Positions 1-9,299 of a stretch of 16,687 bases of DNA are shown here, one piece after another. Origin of the DNA: Arsenophonus sp046530935 (GTDB taxonomy: Bacteria; Pseudomonadota; Gammaproteobacteria; Enterobacterales; Enterobacteriaceae); assembly GCA_046530935.1 (NCBI GenBank), contig JBHEQW010000089.1:1-16687 (forward strand), read 5' to 3'. The notes beneath the pieces were generated by a model, which was not told where the DNA came from, did no database searches, and was given only the letters and a program-made list of their open reading frames with translations. Each line of letters begins with the position of its first letter. The stretch's first letter is position 1. The translations under genes were made by a program, and so were the position numbers.

Positions 1-635
1 GAAATTGTTTTTATTTTACGTTAAATTTAATGCTGATTTTTTAGTAAAAAATCGTCTATTAGCGATAATTCATCACTAGGTTAATTAAATTCAAACAAAA
101 AATTATATGATTAAATCTCTTTACGTTTATAACGATAATTTATTTTATCACTTTAATAATTGATGACAGTTATAGGATTCAATAAGCATGTTTAAACAGT
201 TATTAATAATAACTAACATTAAATTTTATATAAACTTAGCTCATGATGAAACTAATTTTCATTTTTTCAACCAAAAAAATTAAAACTACATGTTATATTT
301 ATTTTATCCATGTTTATTATATAAACACAATCCTCGTATAGACCCATTCATAGCAAGATACATACTGACGAATATAGTTAATGTAAAATATTATGACGAT
401 GAAGCTACATGGTTAGGCAACTATAAGACCTCAAATCAGAGCTTCTATTTAGGTCAACAAAGAGCCTACATTTACTTTTGCTTAAGCGTTATATCATATA
501 CAAATTTGCCATTAGTAAATTGCAAAAACTAGACGATATTGATGATCTGGTATATTAGCCAATATAGTTATTTGTAGAAATTCTCTATACTCTATGAAGG
601 ATTTTTGCTATAAAGGTTAGCACAAAAAAGAAAAC
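1..635. other. AT-rich, unassigned decayed sequence
   Basis: No gene is recognised here on either strand. The stretch before about 290 is very AT-rich and dense in stops in all frames. One open stretch on the plus strand (427-558, ending at TAG) reads Leu/Lys/Arg-rich and ends KLQKLDDIDDLVY. It has no start codon with a ribosome binding site, and I do not recognise the family. An overlapping open frame at 290-532 is no more convincing. In E. coli glrK lies beyond the purL 3' end, but I could not match GlrK here. Most likely the remains of one or more lost genes. Confidence 0.4.
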
Positions 636-1610
636 ACTCATACAGATCATCAAAGAGACTCTTTTCTCACTTTCTGCTAATATAAAACTGCATTTCATTA
701 GTTAGCTAGATGATAATCTGTCTGATGATCTCTATTTATGCATTGAAGAAACTTATTCCAGTTTATCCTGCCCATATTATCGTAGTGAACATCCTATCCA
801 CTTCGGAGATTCATTTATCACTACAGCACAGCATTGTAGAAAAATATCCATCGATTATAGAAAAATTTAATAAATTTGCTAAAAATTATCTGGCAAAAGC
901 AGCTCATAATGATAACTTGGTTAATTATTTTCTATATATGTTGAATATCTTGATTTTAGATAGGATTAACTCAGAAAAATAAATAACCATTGATTTAAAA
1001 TCAGCATTTAGATGGCGTCACTACTTCCTTGTTTTAGCGGCGACACTTAAGATAAATGTACTAAGTAATATTATTGAACTTGACGAATGATTTTCCAGTG
1101 AATTCTTTAAATAGAATGGTTCTAATTCCACATAGAAAAACCAGAAAACTAAGTAGAAGAAGGGATAAAAAAAAGAACGAATCAGTGGCTATCTATCGCC
1201 TTAGATCGATAGAGTCATATGAGCGATAAGATTTTTGAAGAATTTAATTAAATAGTGTATTAGCCGTTTTCTTAAGCTGATCATTGATCAATAGCTAATC
1301 TTTTGCTAAGATAAAACTAAATACTAGAAAACCTTTGCAAGTAAGCATAAAATTAGTCGCCATCGCCTAATAAAATTGGATAATCATAAAGAAAGTTATT
1401 GGTAAGGAAATTATACATTTAGAATATAAATAATTGTTATATCAGCCAATTAAAAAATCCATTAGTAGATTACATTGTTACAGACTCATTTTATTTACCG
1501 AATTATCTAGCCTAGAGAAGATTATTTGAGAGAACAACAATTAATATACAGATATTGCTACAGATTGCTCTGCGAGCAATCAACAAAATCTTTACCAACA
1601 TAGCCTTATG
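635..1610 (+). mobile_element. IS1595-family insertion sequence relic (copy 1)
   Basis: Degenerate copy of a transposase of the ISXO2/IS1595 type. Read across frames it gives, in order: a remnant of the N-terminal zinc-ribbon region (from about 750), the helical segment IDLKSAFRWRHYF (from 989), the catalytic start INVLSNIIELDE (about 1054-1088), a basic stretch with PHRKTRK, then QXLIFCXDKTKYXKTFASKH (X = stop), matching the family's ILCSDGNKxYKxFAKKH segment, and a C-terminal tail ending near QQNLYQH. Stops and frameshifts break it throughout, so it cannot make transposase. It is homologous, stretch by stretch, to the minus-strand copies at about 5470-6435 and 9300-10250. The ends are approximate and no intact terminal inverted repeat is visible. 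Confidence 0.75.
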
Positions 1611-2430
1611 ATCACATCTATTATTACCACATTGTTTTGTGTGTGAGAAAGGATTTCACTGCTCAAGAATACGTACTTGTTTTACTACAAAAACCTTTTT
1701 TCCTTTTCGACGATCTCTTGCAATTATATGCGAATTTCTGACTCAGTTATATCTCGATCGGGCCAAGATCCCTCTTTAGGCAATCCAGTGAGACGTAATT
1801 TGTATGAAATGCGATAAATTCTACAGAACCATAATAAGCAGCATAAAGCGTTTAAAGTTACAAGGCTGATTATCTATACGTAGATATGAAATATCTTACA
1901 CAAATTTCAAAGGAAATTTTACGACGTTATCTTTTTTTAGAGATGGATCGCGCAGATTTATGAGTTTTTATATGTCCTTACAAAACAAAAACAAGACCTA
2001 GGGCAATGAATATGTAGACACTTCTTAAGTGATCTTAATCAATAATTACCAATCACTATCCATCTAGTACTTATAAATACCAAAGAATTTATAGACCGCA
2101 TTTTTAATCTGTAAAAAAGTTCATGCACTGAAAAATATGGATTCGACCATTTATATACAGAGCTTGGTATAGAATATCGACTTAGCTAGCTGAGCCATCC
2201 TAAAATGAATGGTATTGTCAAGCGATTTAATAGGCGCATAATAGAAGATAGGCTACAAAGCCATAATTTTATTTATTATCAAAGATCTTGTAAGATCACT
2301 ATGCATCAATAATGTTTGAGTGTACAATTAGGAATTGCTACCAAATTAGTATTTGGTAGTAAAGCTTAATTTCAATCTATAAAAGATTATTTCAAAGTTA
2401 AGCCTAAATTATTCAAAAAAAAACACTTTC
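1605..2430 (+). mobile_element. IS481-family transposase relic (copy 1), 5' truncated
   Basis: Reading through stops gives the order typical of IS481 DDE transposases: a LLQKPFFLFDDLLQLYANF segment (family: LRKTLLLPLDDLLAVxREF), SVISRSGQDPSL, DYLYVDMKYLTQ with the first catalytic Asp, RRYLFLEMDRA, NTKEFIDRIF, YGFDHLYTELGIEYRLS, MNGIVKRFNRRIIEDRLQSH, and the tail FQSIKDYFKVKPKLFKKK. The N-terminal HTH part of about 75 residues is missing where the relic abuts the IS1595 copy. Several in-frame stops show it is dead. A small hairpin follows the end of the frame (2425-2431 pairing with 2440-2446). Related relics lie at 4218-5196 and 11655-11870. Confidence 0.85.
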
Positions 2431-2840
2431 TTTTTTCACTAGAAAGTTACTTCTATCCTATAAGTAACCAAATTTTTATTACTTTCATTAACTATAGAAA
2501 AATATTTATATTAATATTAATCAAATCAAGCTGCTGATGAGACGCAAATTATAGAAAATACATATACGTGGCCTACATATCTTAGACAAATTCTAGGGGA
2601 TTTCCATGAATGTGTAACTCTTCAATATATTCTTTCAAGATCTAGAGATAACCGAATTCTATATCATCATAAAAGTTGGAGCGCAGTCCAAGTCCATCCA
2701 AGCTGATCAGATACATAATACCATTAATCAATCTAATTTAGATTTGCTGGATACTGTGAAGTTATCTGAGTGTTGTTATCAACAAAGCGTAGCGCGACTA
2801 TATGATTTTCCAGCTGGTATAAAAATGTGCAATATTTCGC

Positions 2841-2886
2841 ATCTCAACTTTACCTTCACCACCATCTCAACTTTACCTTCACCACC
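2841..2886. repeat. Exact 23-bp tandem duplication inside purL remnant
   Basis: The unit atctcaactttaccttcacc+acc occurs twice head to tail (2841-2863 and 2864-2886) with no mismatch. On the minus strand it lies in the PurL segment that reads GGEGKVEMRNIAHF, next to the region matching E. coli SHGEGRVEVR. The length is not a multiple of three, so it is itself a frameshift; removing one copy rejoins the frame. The perfect identity says it is younger than most of the surrounding decay. Confidence 0.95.
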
Positions 2887-4217
2887 AATGAGCCAGCATT
2901 ATTGGCAGCTGGCAATCAGTTAATATCTTGTAATAATACTGAAAAATTTTTCATCACTTTTAGAAAACTAAACAACGCTTCAACCATGTCTGAACAATTA
3001 GATGCAAATCGTAGCCAATATCCATTCACATAGAATTAACTTATTGAGATTAACTATCATTTGATAGCTATTATATATACCTAAAAAAAGTATCAGAACA
3101 AGTAAAAAAGCCAATAAATTTCTTATGTATGCGCACGCGCAACTTGAAAAAATTAATTTTTTTCACCTTTTCTCCAGATTTAAATGCTTAACAGCATAAA
3201 AAAGACGCAATAGGCAAACTAATAGATAAAAATCAGCTAATATTACTACTCTCATGCTAACAAATCACTTATATTGCATGTCAATAGCAATATTGAACTT
3301 ACATTGTGAAATTTTTCTACTATTTCAAAAGATGAGAATTGATACCTTATTCACCTAAAACCTTTAGTTTTTATGAAGGAATAATTATAATATAGGTCAC
3401 ATGAATATCATATCTACTAGGTTAAAATTTAGTTTCTATTCAATCTAGGATCTATCTAGTCTTGTTTAGCTAGATATTCTTGATCAGTACATTCAGGATT
3501 AATCACATAAACGTTGTATTTTCCAGTGATAGTCTCTCTGGCCACAATAACCGTAATTGACTACGCTTCAATGATAAATTTTTCTTCCGTGATTTTTGAT
3601 AGGAACAATATGGTTTTTAACTACTATAGTAATTACTATACATACTCAGACAAACCAATGCTCGACTAGACAAGCTTCTATGATTTCCAAATCAGATTTG
3701 CTTAACTTGGATATGAGTACCAGAGAACCAGCACTCCCCAAAGTGCTTCACTAAATAAAGCAGACACATTACCTTTATCGTAATGATGATATCAATATTT
3801 AACTACAATGACGTAAAAATACTATTTCTGATAATGTAACAAATAAAGTCACCATCAAAATGATCATTGTAAAGTAAGAATTTTTATTCTTTATAAGCTC
3901 CTAAATTGCATTAAATGGACTGGTTAACAATTTAGAATCATAGAGACATCCGTGGCATGATAACCTAATTGCTGCTATACCATATACTAAAGCTTAAGCT
4001 CACAATGTTGTTATGACCTTTCACAAGATCAATTAATAGTAATGCATTATCTTGCTCACTTTTAATTTTTAGCGTAACAATCAAACGCGCATATCTTCAA
4101 CCAGAAAAAAAGCAGTAATAACTACATAAAGCAGTGCAGTCATTTCAGTAATCTATTAGCCATCATGCTAGGTAGTCTTTCATTGATATAGAATCTTTAC
4201 TAAACAGTATGCGGTCA

Positions 4218-5196
4218 CTAGCAGCCTTTGGATGCTATAGTTTTTTTAAATAATCAAGCTTTAACTTAGAAACAATCTTTCATAGACTGCAATAGAGTTT
4301 TACTACTAATTACTGATTATAGTAATTCCTAATTGTACACCAAAATATATTCATGAAGAGTGATCTAAAGATCTTACAAGAATTAAAATGATGACTTTGC
4401 AGTGCGTCTTCTATTATGCGTCTATTAAATAAGTTAACCATACCATTCATTTGGAGGATAATTCAGCAAGAGAAATCAGTGTTCTATAAAAAGCTTTTTA
4501 TATAAAATGACAAATTCATATTTTCCAGTAGGTAAAGATCTTTCATAGATCAAAAAAAGCAGTTTATAAATTTTTTGTCATTATCTGTAAATGCCAGATG
4601 AATAGTCATGCGATGGATATGCTAGGTTAAGATCACTTGAGAACCATGGAACATTGGCCGCTGCTATTTTTACATTATAAAAATTGATAAAAATCCATCA
4701 AGCGAATGCACGTTATCTATCTATATCTATTAAAAAATAATCTTATGAAATTTTATTTAGCATTGTCGAAAGATATTTTGCATCTACGTGCAAGATAACG
4801 AGGAGATCTTAGCTTTAAACACTTTATACTTCGTTGCGCTATCCTTCACTGTGCCTCATTTTAAGCAATTACACACTTCCTTTTTTGACAAATAGCAATC
4901 TATGGTAGATCGAAATACAACAAGGCTAAGGAATTTGCGCATAACTTGCTAGCAAATTTTCAAGAAGAAGAAAAAATATTTTTTTGCAGGAAAATAACTA
5001 CGTTTTCCTGTAAGCAGTTATATGAAAACGATAGAGAATATTACTGTGGTCATCAACATCATTTCATTTTTTACTTTAGAAAAAGTAAGTTCGGAATAGG
5101 CTATAATGCTTAGCAAAAGCAGCTAGAGGTTCCTTGCTTGCACTTAATAATAGCACTGATTTTAGGTGTTATAGTTGCCTGAAGATGGAACCTCAT
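4218..5196 (-). mobile_element. IS481-family transposase relic (copy 2), near full length, inside purL
   Basis: The most complete IS481 copy here, about 326 codons. It starts at ATG 5196 with MRFHLQATITPKISAIIKCK, then EPLAAFAKHYSLFRTYFF and NDVDDHSNILYRFHITA (HTH region), KKIFFLLLENLLASYAQ, RSTIDCYLSKKEVCNCLK, VILHVDAKYLSTM (first catalytic Asp), FTDNDKKFINCFF (second Asp), PTGKYEFVILYKKLFIEH, QMNGMVNLFNRRIIEDALQS, and the tail SSKTLLQSMKDC to a stop at 4218. Several frameshifts and internal stops make it inactive. Recognisable PurL sequence begins right at both ends (about 5200-5250 and 4212), so the ends of the IS and a stretch of purL have been trimmed. It has the same orientation as purL. 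Confidence 0.9.
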
Positions 5197-5469
5197 CATC
5201 AGGATATTTTGCTCTTAACTATATCTTTCATTGGACATTTTGCCATGATATCTGTGTCAGGAGAATCTATATTCTGACCCAGGACCAAACTGATCCGTGA
5301 CTAAACAGTTAACCCTAATTTAGTGTTTTCCAATTCAAATGCACGACGACTATTTTTTATATTTTTATCTCACTAAAACTACTAGTGCTGGCTTATGGTG
5401 CACAAACAGCGATTTTACTTGTTCAAAAGAAAGTCCAAGTTACAATCAGTAATAACATGCTGTAATCCA

Positions 5470-6435
5470 GCTTATGTTGAGAAAAAGGTTGTTGCTTTGC
5501 TTCTAAAGAGATTGCTAGTTATGTCTATATTTCAATTTTTGTAATTCTAAACAATCTTCTTCTCTAGGCCATACAATTCAGTAAATAAAACAACTCTACA
5601 TCATGGGAATCTACTTAGCCATACTTTAATCAGGTGATATAGCCATTCACAGTTTGATTGTTGTGTTCCTTAGCAATAACTCTCTGATTATCCAATCATT
5701 ATTAAACAATGGTGATTAATTTATGGTAACTTGAAAAGTGTTTCTTGCAATTTGCCCTTCATATAACCAAAGGATGAACTCTTTATCGATGATCAGCAAA
5801 AGAAAACATGTAATACACTCTGCATTAAACTATTTATTCAAGAATCTTATAGATAACATGACAATTCAGATCTTCTGGCTATTAAGACAACGATTCATTC
5901 TTTCTTTTTATCTCAGCCTTTCCTCTATTTCAAATTTTTCTATGCAGAATATAACTCTTGCCTTTAAAGGATTAATTGAAAATATTTCCTCAAGTTCAAC
6001 AATACTAGTTAGTACATTTATGTTAGCCATCGTCGATGAAGCAAGGAAGCAATGATGATACCATCTAAACGCTGTTTTCAAATCAATTCCTATTTCTTTT
6101 TGATGACTCTAATAAAGTTAAACTATTCAATATACATCGTATATAACTTAAACTATTTATTATTGTGATCTGCTATCGCCAGAGGACACTTCAGTAAAAT
6201 TATTAAATATTTTCCTACGCTCGAAGATTTTATAAAAATATCATCGTAACCATATGAATATTTCCAGCGAATAACATCATTCACTGCAAGAATGTTGGCA
6301 TAGTAAACTGGAATGAGTTGCTTCAATACATGAATCTACATCATCAAACAGATTGATGTTGACCCATCTAATAAGATCTACAATTCATGTGTGGTTGGAA
6401 GTTGGTTTTAGGAAGGAGTCTCTTTGATTTGTATG
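5470..6435 (-). mobile_element. IS1595-family insertion sequence relic (copy 2), inside purL
   Basis: Read on the minus strand it gives GIDLKTAFRWYHHCFLASS then NINVLTSIVELEEIF (family: VELDE catalytic start), and further on LIIDKEFILWLYEGQ, matching IIDKDTILCSDG. The C-terminal part shows RRRLF and QQPFSQH. The upstream portion lines up with copy 1: minus-strand bases near 6435-6290 resemble plus-strand 635-800, including the shared caaagagactc and ctcattccagttta-like stretches. It splits the PurL N-terminal piece from the middle piece, with much purL sequence lost at the junction. The long plus-strand open frame at 5738-6055 is its antisense shadow. Confidence 0.8.
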
Positions 6436-6828
6436 ATTATTTAGTTCTTCATGGCAACCTATGTAGCGAAAATTTTTTCATACGGTAGAATAAATTTCTA
6501 CTAACAACCTTACCTTTATCAACATAGCCTATAATCCATAGTCATAAATAATATCAGTTGTCCTTGAAGACCAGTGTGAAATATGGTCTTGCCGTATAGT
6601 AACCAAGAGTAACTACCATGCAGGCTATTGGCTTAGTTAATAAATGGCAGTAATGAAATAATTGCTTAATTTTTAGATCATAACGATTTGATCTTAAATC
6701 AAGTTCAAAAAAAAGCGTATTTATTCATAATAAATCTCAATAACAGGTAGTTATGCTGTTAGGATATGGGAGGAAGATTAGTAATGCTAGATGTTAAATA
6801 AACCGTGTAAACTATACAAAATTTCCAT

Positions 6829-7094
6829 AGTAATAATTCTCTTAACTTATTAAAGATGACCTGAGTGGAACTCTATCAGAAAAATAACAAAGTTTATTGT
6901 CAAGCATTATGAACTGTTACAAAACTATTTTCATGCATATTTTTACTCATCGTAAAATTCTAAAGAAATGTAAAATACATTAAATTAAGTTGAAAATTAT
7001 TTTTTATTAAGTAGTATATCACGCTCTTAAAAATTTGATTACAATTTTGTCATTTCAATTAAAATAATATGTTTAACTAATGAGATGTAACTAT
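6829..7094. promoter_or_regulatory. purL-mltF divergent spacer with weak mltF promoter candidate
   Basis: This AT-rich spacer sits between the divergent purL remnant and mltF and is about as long as its E. coli counterpart. A weak sigma-70-like pair for mltF is TTGATT at 7035-7040 and TAAAAT at 7060-7065 with a 19-bp gap. I see no recognisable PurR operator, which fits a purL promoter that is no longer needed. Box choice is tentative. Confidence 0.3.
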
Positions 7095-8495
7095 ATGATT
7101 AATATTAGAATTAATTATCTTATTATTGATATTCTTTCTATAATTTTTGTTAGTCTCATTTCATTTAATATTGAATGGCCAACCCAGCAACAACAGCAGG
7201 TGAAGAAAATTGTTTCACGTTGTGAATTGCGTGTAACTAGAAGTAGCATTAATTCATTCATTATATCATTTAATGATAAACAAGAAACAAGCAGATTTAA
7301 TTGCGAATTGATTAAACACTTTGATGATTACATTGGCGTAAAACTACGAATCAATACAAGTTCAAATATCAATCAACTTTTTAATGGCCTTGAAAACAGT
7401 AATAGTAACTTTATTACTGAAGGATTTCTTTATAATGAAAATCGCTTCGATAAAACGCAGCATGGCAATGCCTACCATACCGTTTCACAACAACTAATTT
7501 ATCGTAAAGAGATAAATCACCAAGGCTCTTTTAGTGATATAAAAGAGAATTTTATAGTTGTTAGTAATTCAATAGACGCTAATACGGTGCGACAGTTTAA
7601 GCAAAGATATTCAAATCTTCAGTTGGAAAAACACAATCATTATAATGCTACTGAGTTATTACAACTAGTAGCTGAAGGAAAAATTGATTCTACATTAGAA
7701 AACTCTATTGTCATGACCATGCAACAACGTATTCAGCCAAATATTACTGTCGCTTTTAATGTTAGCAATGATCATAGCCTTAATTGGCATATGAAACGCT
7801 CAAAAGATAATAGTCGTCTAAATACGGCAATATTAGACTTTTTTAATAAAAGCAATAATGAAGAAGAGCTTTTAACTCGCTTAAATAAAAAATATTTTGG
7901 ACATGTTGCTACTTTTAACTATTTCGATACGCTTTCTTTTATTACTGCTATTAATAAAACTTTGCCAATTTATAAACATTTGTTTAAAAAGTATGCAGAA
8001 AATATAGATTGGCGGCTACTAGCAGCTATTTCCTGGCAGGAATCACACTGGGATCCTCTAGCTAGGTCACCAACTGGTGTTCGTGGTTTAATGATGCTAA
8101 CTTTGCCTACCGCCCTATCTATGGGCGTGTTAGATAGACTAGATCCAGAAGAAAGTATTAAAGGTGGTGCAGCTTATTTACAGTATTTGATTTCTCGCTT
8201 ACCAACCACTATTGCCTCTGATGATCGCATTTGGTTTGCATTATCAGCCTATAATATGGGATTAGGACATATGCTTGATGCCAGAAAACTGACAGGTATT
8301 CAAGGCGGGGACCCAGACAGCTGGTTAGATGTTAAAACTAGACTTCCATTACTAAGCAAGAAAAAATATTTTGTTAATTTAACTTACGGTTACGCCCGTG
8401 GCTATGAAGCATATCAGTATGTAGAAAATATTCGCCGTTATCACCAAAGCTTGGTGAGTTACCTTCATGATAAGGAAATGAATCAAAATATCTAG
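7095..8495 (+). CDS. mltF: Membrane-bound lytic murein transglycosylase F (MltF)
   Basis: Cleaves the MurNAc-GlcNAc bond of peptidoglycan, releasing 1,6-anhydro-muropeptides; it acts at the periplasmic side, normally anchored to the outer membrane. An N-terminal hydrophobic signal segment (about residues 8-24) is followed by a periplasmic solute-binding-like domain (about 40-265) and a C-terminal SLT domain (about 285-425). The catalytic Glu is in SWQESHWDPLARSPTGVRG (E316; E. coli E314), followed by MMLT and ALSAYNMGLGHMLDARKLTG. I prefer ATG 7095 because MINIRINYL aligns with E. coli MKKLKINYL; an in-frame ATG at 7080 would add five residues. At 466 residues it is about 50 shorter than the E. 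coli protein, all from the C-terminal tail. The SLT domain is well conserved and the regulatory domain is clearly more diverged. No stop or frameshift breaks it. Confidence 0.93.
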   Translation: MINIRINYLIIDILSIIFVSLISFNIEWPTQQQQQVKKIVSRCELRVTRSSINSFIISFNDKQETSRFNCELIKHFDDYIGVKLRINTSSNINQLFNGLENSNSNFITEGFLYNENRFDKTQHGNAYHTVSQQLIYRKEINHQGSFSDIKENFIVVSNSIDANTVRQFKQRYSNLQLEKHNHYNATELLQLVAEGKIDSTLENSIVMTMQQRIQPNITVAFNVSNDHSLNWHMKRSKDNSRLNTAILDFFNKSNNEEELLTRLNKKYFGHVATFNYFDTLSFITAINKTLPIYKHLFKKYAENIDWRLLAAISWQESHWDPLARSPTGVRGLMMLTLPTALSMGVLDRLDPEESIKGGAAYLQYLISRLPTTIASDDRIWFALSAYNMGLGHMLDARKLTGIQGGDPDSWLDVKTRLPLLSKKKYFVNLTYGYARGYEAYQYVENIRRYHQSLVSYLHDKEMNQNI

Positions 8496-8520
8496 TTCTA
8501 TGCAATGGATTCTCTTTTAT

Positions 8521-8553
8521 TCTCTTATTCTCTAGAACTAGTAGAATAAGAGA
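8521..8553. terminator. Strong hairpin after mltF
   Basis: TCTCTTATTCT (8521-8531) pairs perfectly over 11 bp with AGAATAAGAGA (8543-8553). It lies 25 bp past the mltF stop in the convergent mltF-tadA spacer. There is no clean U-run right after it, so it may act as a 3'-end stabiliser or a weak bidirectional terminator. Its loop also carries TAGAACTAG (8533-8541), complementary to CTAGTTCTA at 8492-8500, which overlaps the mltF stop, so an alternative fold exists. Confidence 0.6.
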
Positions 8554-8569
8554 AAGCAGTAATTAATTT

Positions 8570-8597
8570 AGCTACTTTTTATTAAAAAGTATTAGCT
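8570..8597. terminator. A/T-rich hairpin, likely bidirectional terminator mltF/tadA
   Basis: AGCT (8570-8573) plus CTTTTT (8575-8580) pair with AAAAAG (8584-8589) plus AGCT (8594-8597) around a three-base loop, with unpaired bases in between. T-rich sequence follows on the plus strand (8598-8620). Lying between two convergent genes, it is a plausible terminator for both, mainly for mltF. Confidence 0.45.
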
Positions 8598-8602
8598 TCT
8601 AT

Positions 8603-8622
8603 TTTTGTCTAATTTTGTCTAA
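8603..8622. repeat. 10-bp tandem duplication (ttttgtctaa x2)
   Basis: Two exact copies, 8603-8612 and 8613-8622, in the mltF-tadA spacer. A slippage-type duplication with no recognised function. Confidence 0.9.
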
Positions 8623-8649
8623 GTCGCCATTTACTAAGAGGCTTTAGTA

Positions 8650-8680
8650 AATTTACTTTATCAATAATTTACTTTATCAA
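8650..8680. repeat. 15-bp direct repeat at 16-bp period
   Basis: The 15-mer aatttactttatcaa occurs at 8650-8664 and again at 8666-8680, just past the tadA stop codon (tadA is on the minus strand). It is the second slippage-type duplication in this spacer. Confidence 0.9.
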
Positions 8681-8705
8681 ATGTTGTGATTTTCCACCCC
8701 AACCA

Positions 8706-9179
8706 TTAATTGATTTTTCTTCTTGCCGATGTTGAAAAAAAACCACTTAACATCCACGAACATTCCTCGGCTAAAACTCCTCCCAATACAATGATACGAT
8801 GATTCATATCAGGATGATTAAAAACATCAATAATTGAGCCAGCGGCACCAGTTTTTTGATCAGAAGCACCATATACTAAACGGCTGATGCGAGCATGAAT
8901 CATCGCTCCAGCACACATAATACAAGGCTCAAGTGTTACATAAAGCGTGGTATCGAGTAATCTATAATTTTGTAAATATTGACCAGCTGCGCGCAAAGCT
9001 AAAATTTCCGCATGAGCACATGGATCATGAGCTATAATAGGATGATTCCAGCCTTCTGCAATCAATTTATCTTCATGTACTAATAACGCCCCAACAGGAA
9101 TTTCACCTTTTGCTTGGGCATTTTTAGCTAGTAAAGTAGCTTTTTGCATCCAATAAATATCTTTTTTGGCTTGTTCCAC
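8706..9179 (-). CDS. tadA: tRNA-specific adenosine deaminase TadA
   Basis: Deaminates A34 of tRNA-Arg(ACG) to inosine so that one tRNA reads CGU, CGC and CGA; essential in most bacteria that have it. It belongs to the zinc-dependent cytidine/deoxycytidylate deaminase fold. The HAE motif is at residues 56-58 (H56 zinc ligand, E58 proton shuttle) and PCIMC at 85-89 gives ligands C86 and C89. The segments EIPVGALLV, GEGWN-like AEGWNHPI, NYRLLDTTLYVTLEP and KTGAAGS are all family signatures. The start is GTG at 9179, with AGG about nine bases upstream. At 157 residues it is about 10 shorter than E. coli TadA, at the basic C-terminal tail. It is intact and convergent with mltF, the same neighbour pair as in E. 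coli. Transcribed alone here. Confidence 0.97.
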   Translation of the reverse strand: MEQAKKDIYWMQKATLLAKNAQAKGEIPVGALLVHEDKLIAEGWNHPIIAHDPCAHAEILALRAAGQYLQNYRLLDTTLYVTLEPCIMCAGAMIHARISRLVYGASDQKTGAAGSIIDVFNHPDMNHRIIVLGGVLAEECSWMLSGFFSTSARRKIN

Positions 9180-9221
9180 TAATCAAAACCTAAAATATTA
9201 ATTTGAATCATAAAAATAGTT

Positions 9222-9251
9222 ATGATATACTAAGGAGTTATAAATTAACAA
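9222..9251 (-). promoter_or_regulatory. Candidate sigma-70 promoter of tadA
   Basis: On the minus strand TTGTTA (9251-9246) and TATCAT (9227-9222) are separated by 18 bp and lie about 45 bp upstream of the GTG start. Both boxes are near consensus, but AT-rich DNA gives such matches by chance. Confidence 0.4.
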
Positions 9252-9299
9252 TTTATACCATACTATAACAGTTATCGCATATAATAAATAGCCTATATG

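Larger units (their letters stand above)
2515..6828 (-). pseudogene. purL: purL pseudogene (FGAM synthase), IS-interrupted
   Basis: Remains of phosphoribosylformylglycinamidine synthase, the 1295-residue enzyme of the fourth step of de novo purine synthesis. The N-terminal piece starts at the ATG at 6828 (MEILYSLHGLFN; E. coli MEILRGSPALSAF) and includes LLLVTIRQDHISHWSSRTTD. A middle piece at about 5470-5200 holds LVTDQFGPG and YHGKMSNERY. The C-terminal piece, 4212 down to 2515, shows KDSISMK, VITAFFLVEDMRVIVTLKIK, EQDNALLLIDLVKGHNN, NPECTDQEYLAKQD, the glutaminase-domain stretch SGEKVKKINFFKLRVRIHK, and NHIVALRFVDNNTQITSQYP. Frameshifts and stops are everywhere; large parts are deleted (roughly residues 160-580, and a smaller gap beside the IS481 relic). 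The invariant CNGCQMM segment is not recognisable. It is divergent from mltF with a spacer of about 265 bp, as in E. coli. The gene is dead; identity is very likely. Confidence 0.93.

Noticed and set aside
290..532. 80-residue plus-strand ORF as a gene
   Set aside because: No ribosome binding site, no recognised family, AT-rich and biased to Tyr/Asn; a competing frame at 427-558 looks no worse. Left as unassigned.
710..982. 90-residue plus-strand ORF as an independent gene
   Set aside because: It is part of the N-terminal region of the IS1595 relic that continues into IDLKSAFRWRHYF at 989.
1540..1610. N-terminus of IS481 copy 1
   Set aside because: This stretch aligns better with the C-terminal tail of IS1595 copy 2 (reverse complement of about 5480-5560), so it was given to the IS1595 relic.
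2827..3033. 68-residue plus-strand ORF
   Set aside because: The opposite strand reads as the PurL C-terminal region in co-linear pieces; the frame is opened by the 23-bp duplication.
5738..6055. 105-residue plus-strand ORF
   Set aside because: Antisense to the IS1595 transposase relic, whose minus-strand translation matches the family (IDLKTAFRW, IVELEEIF).
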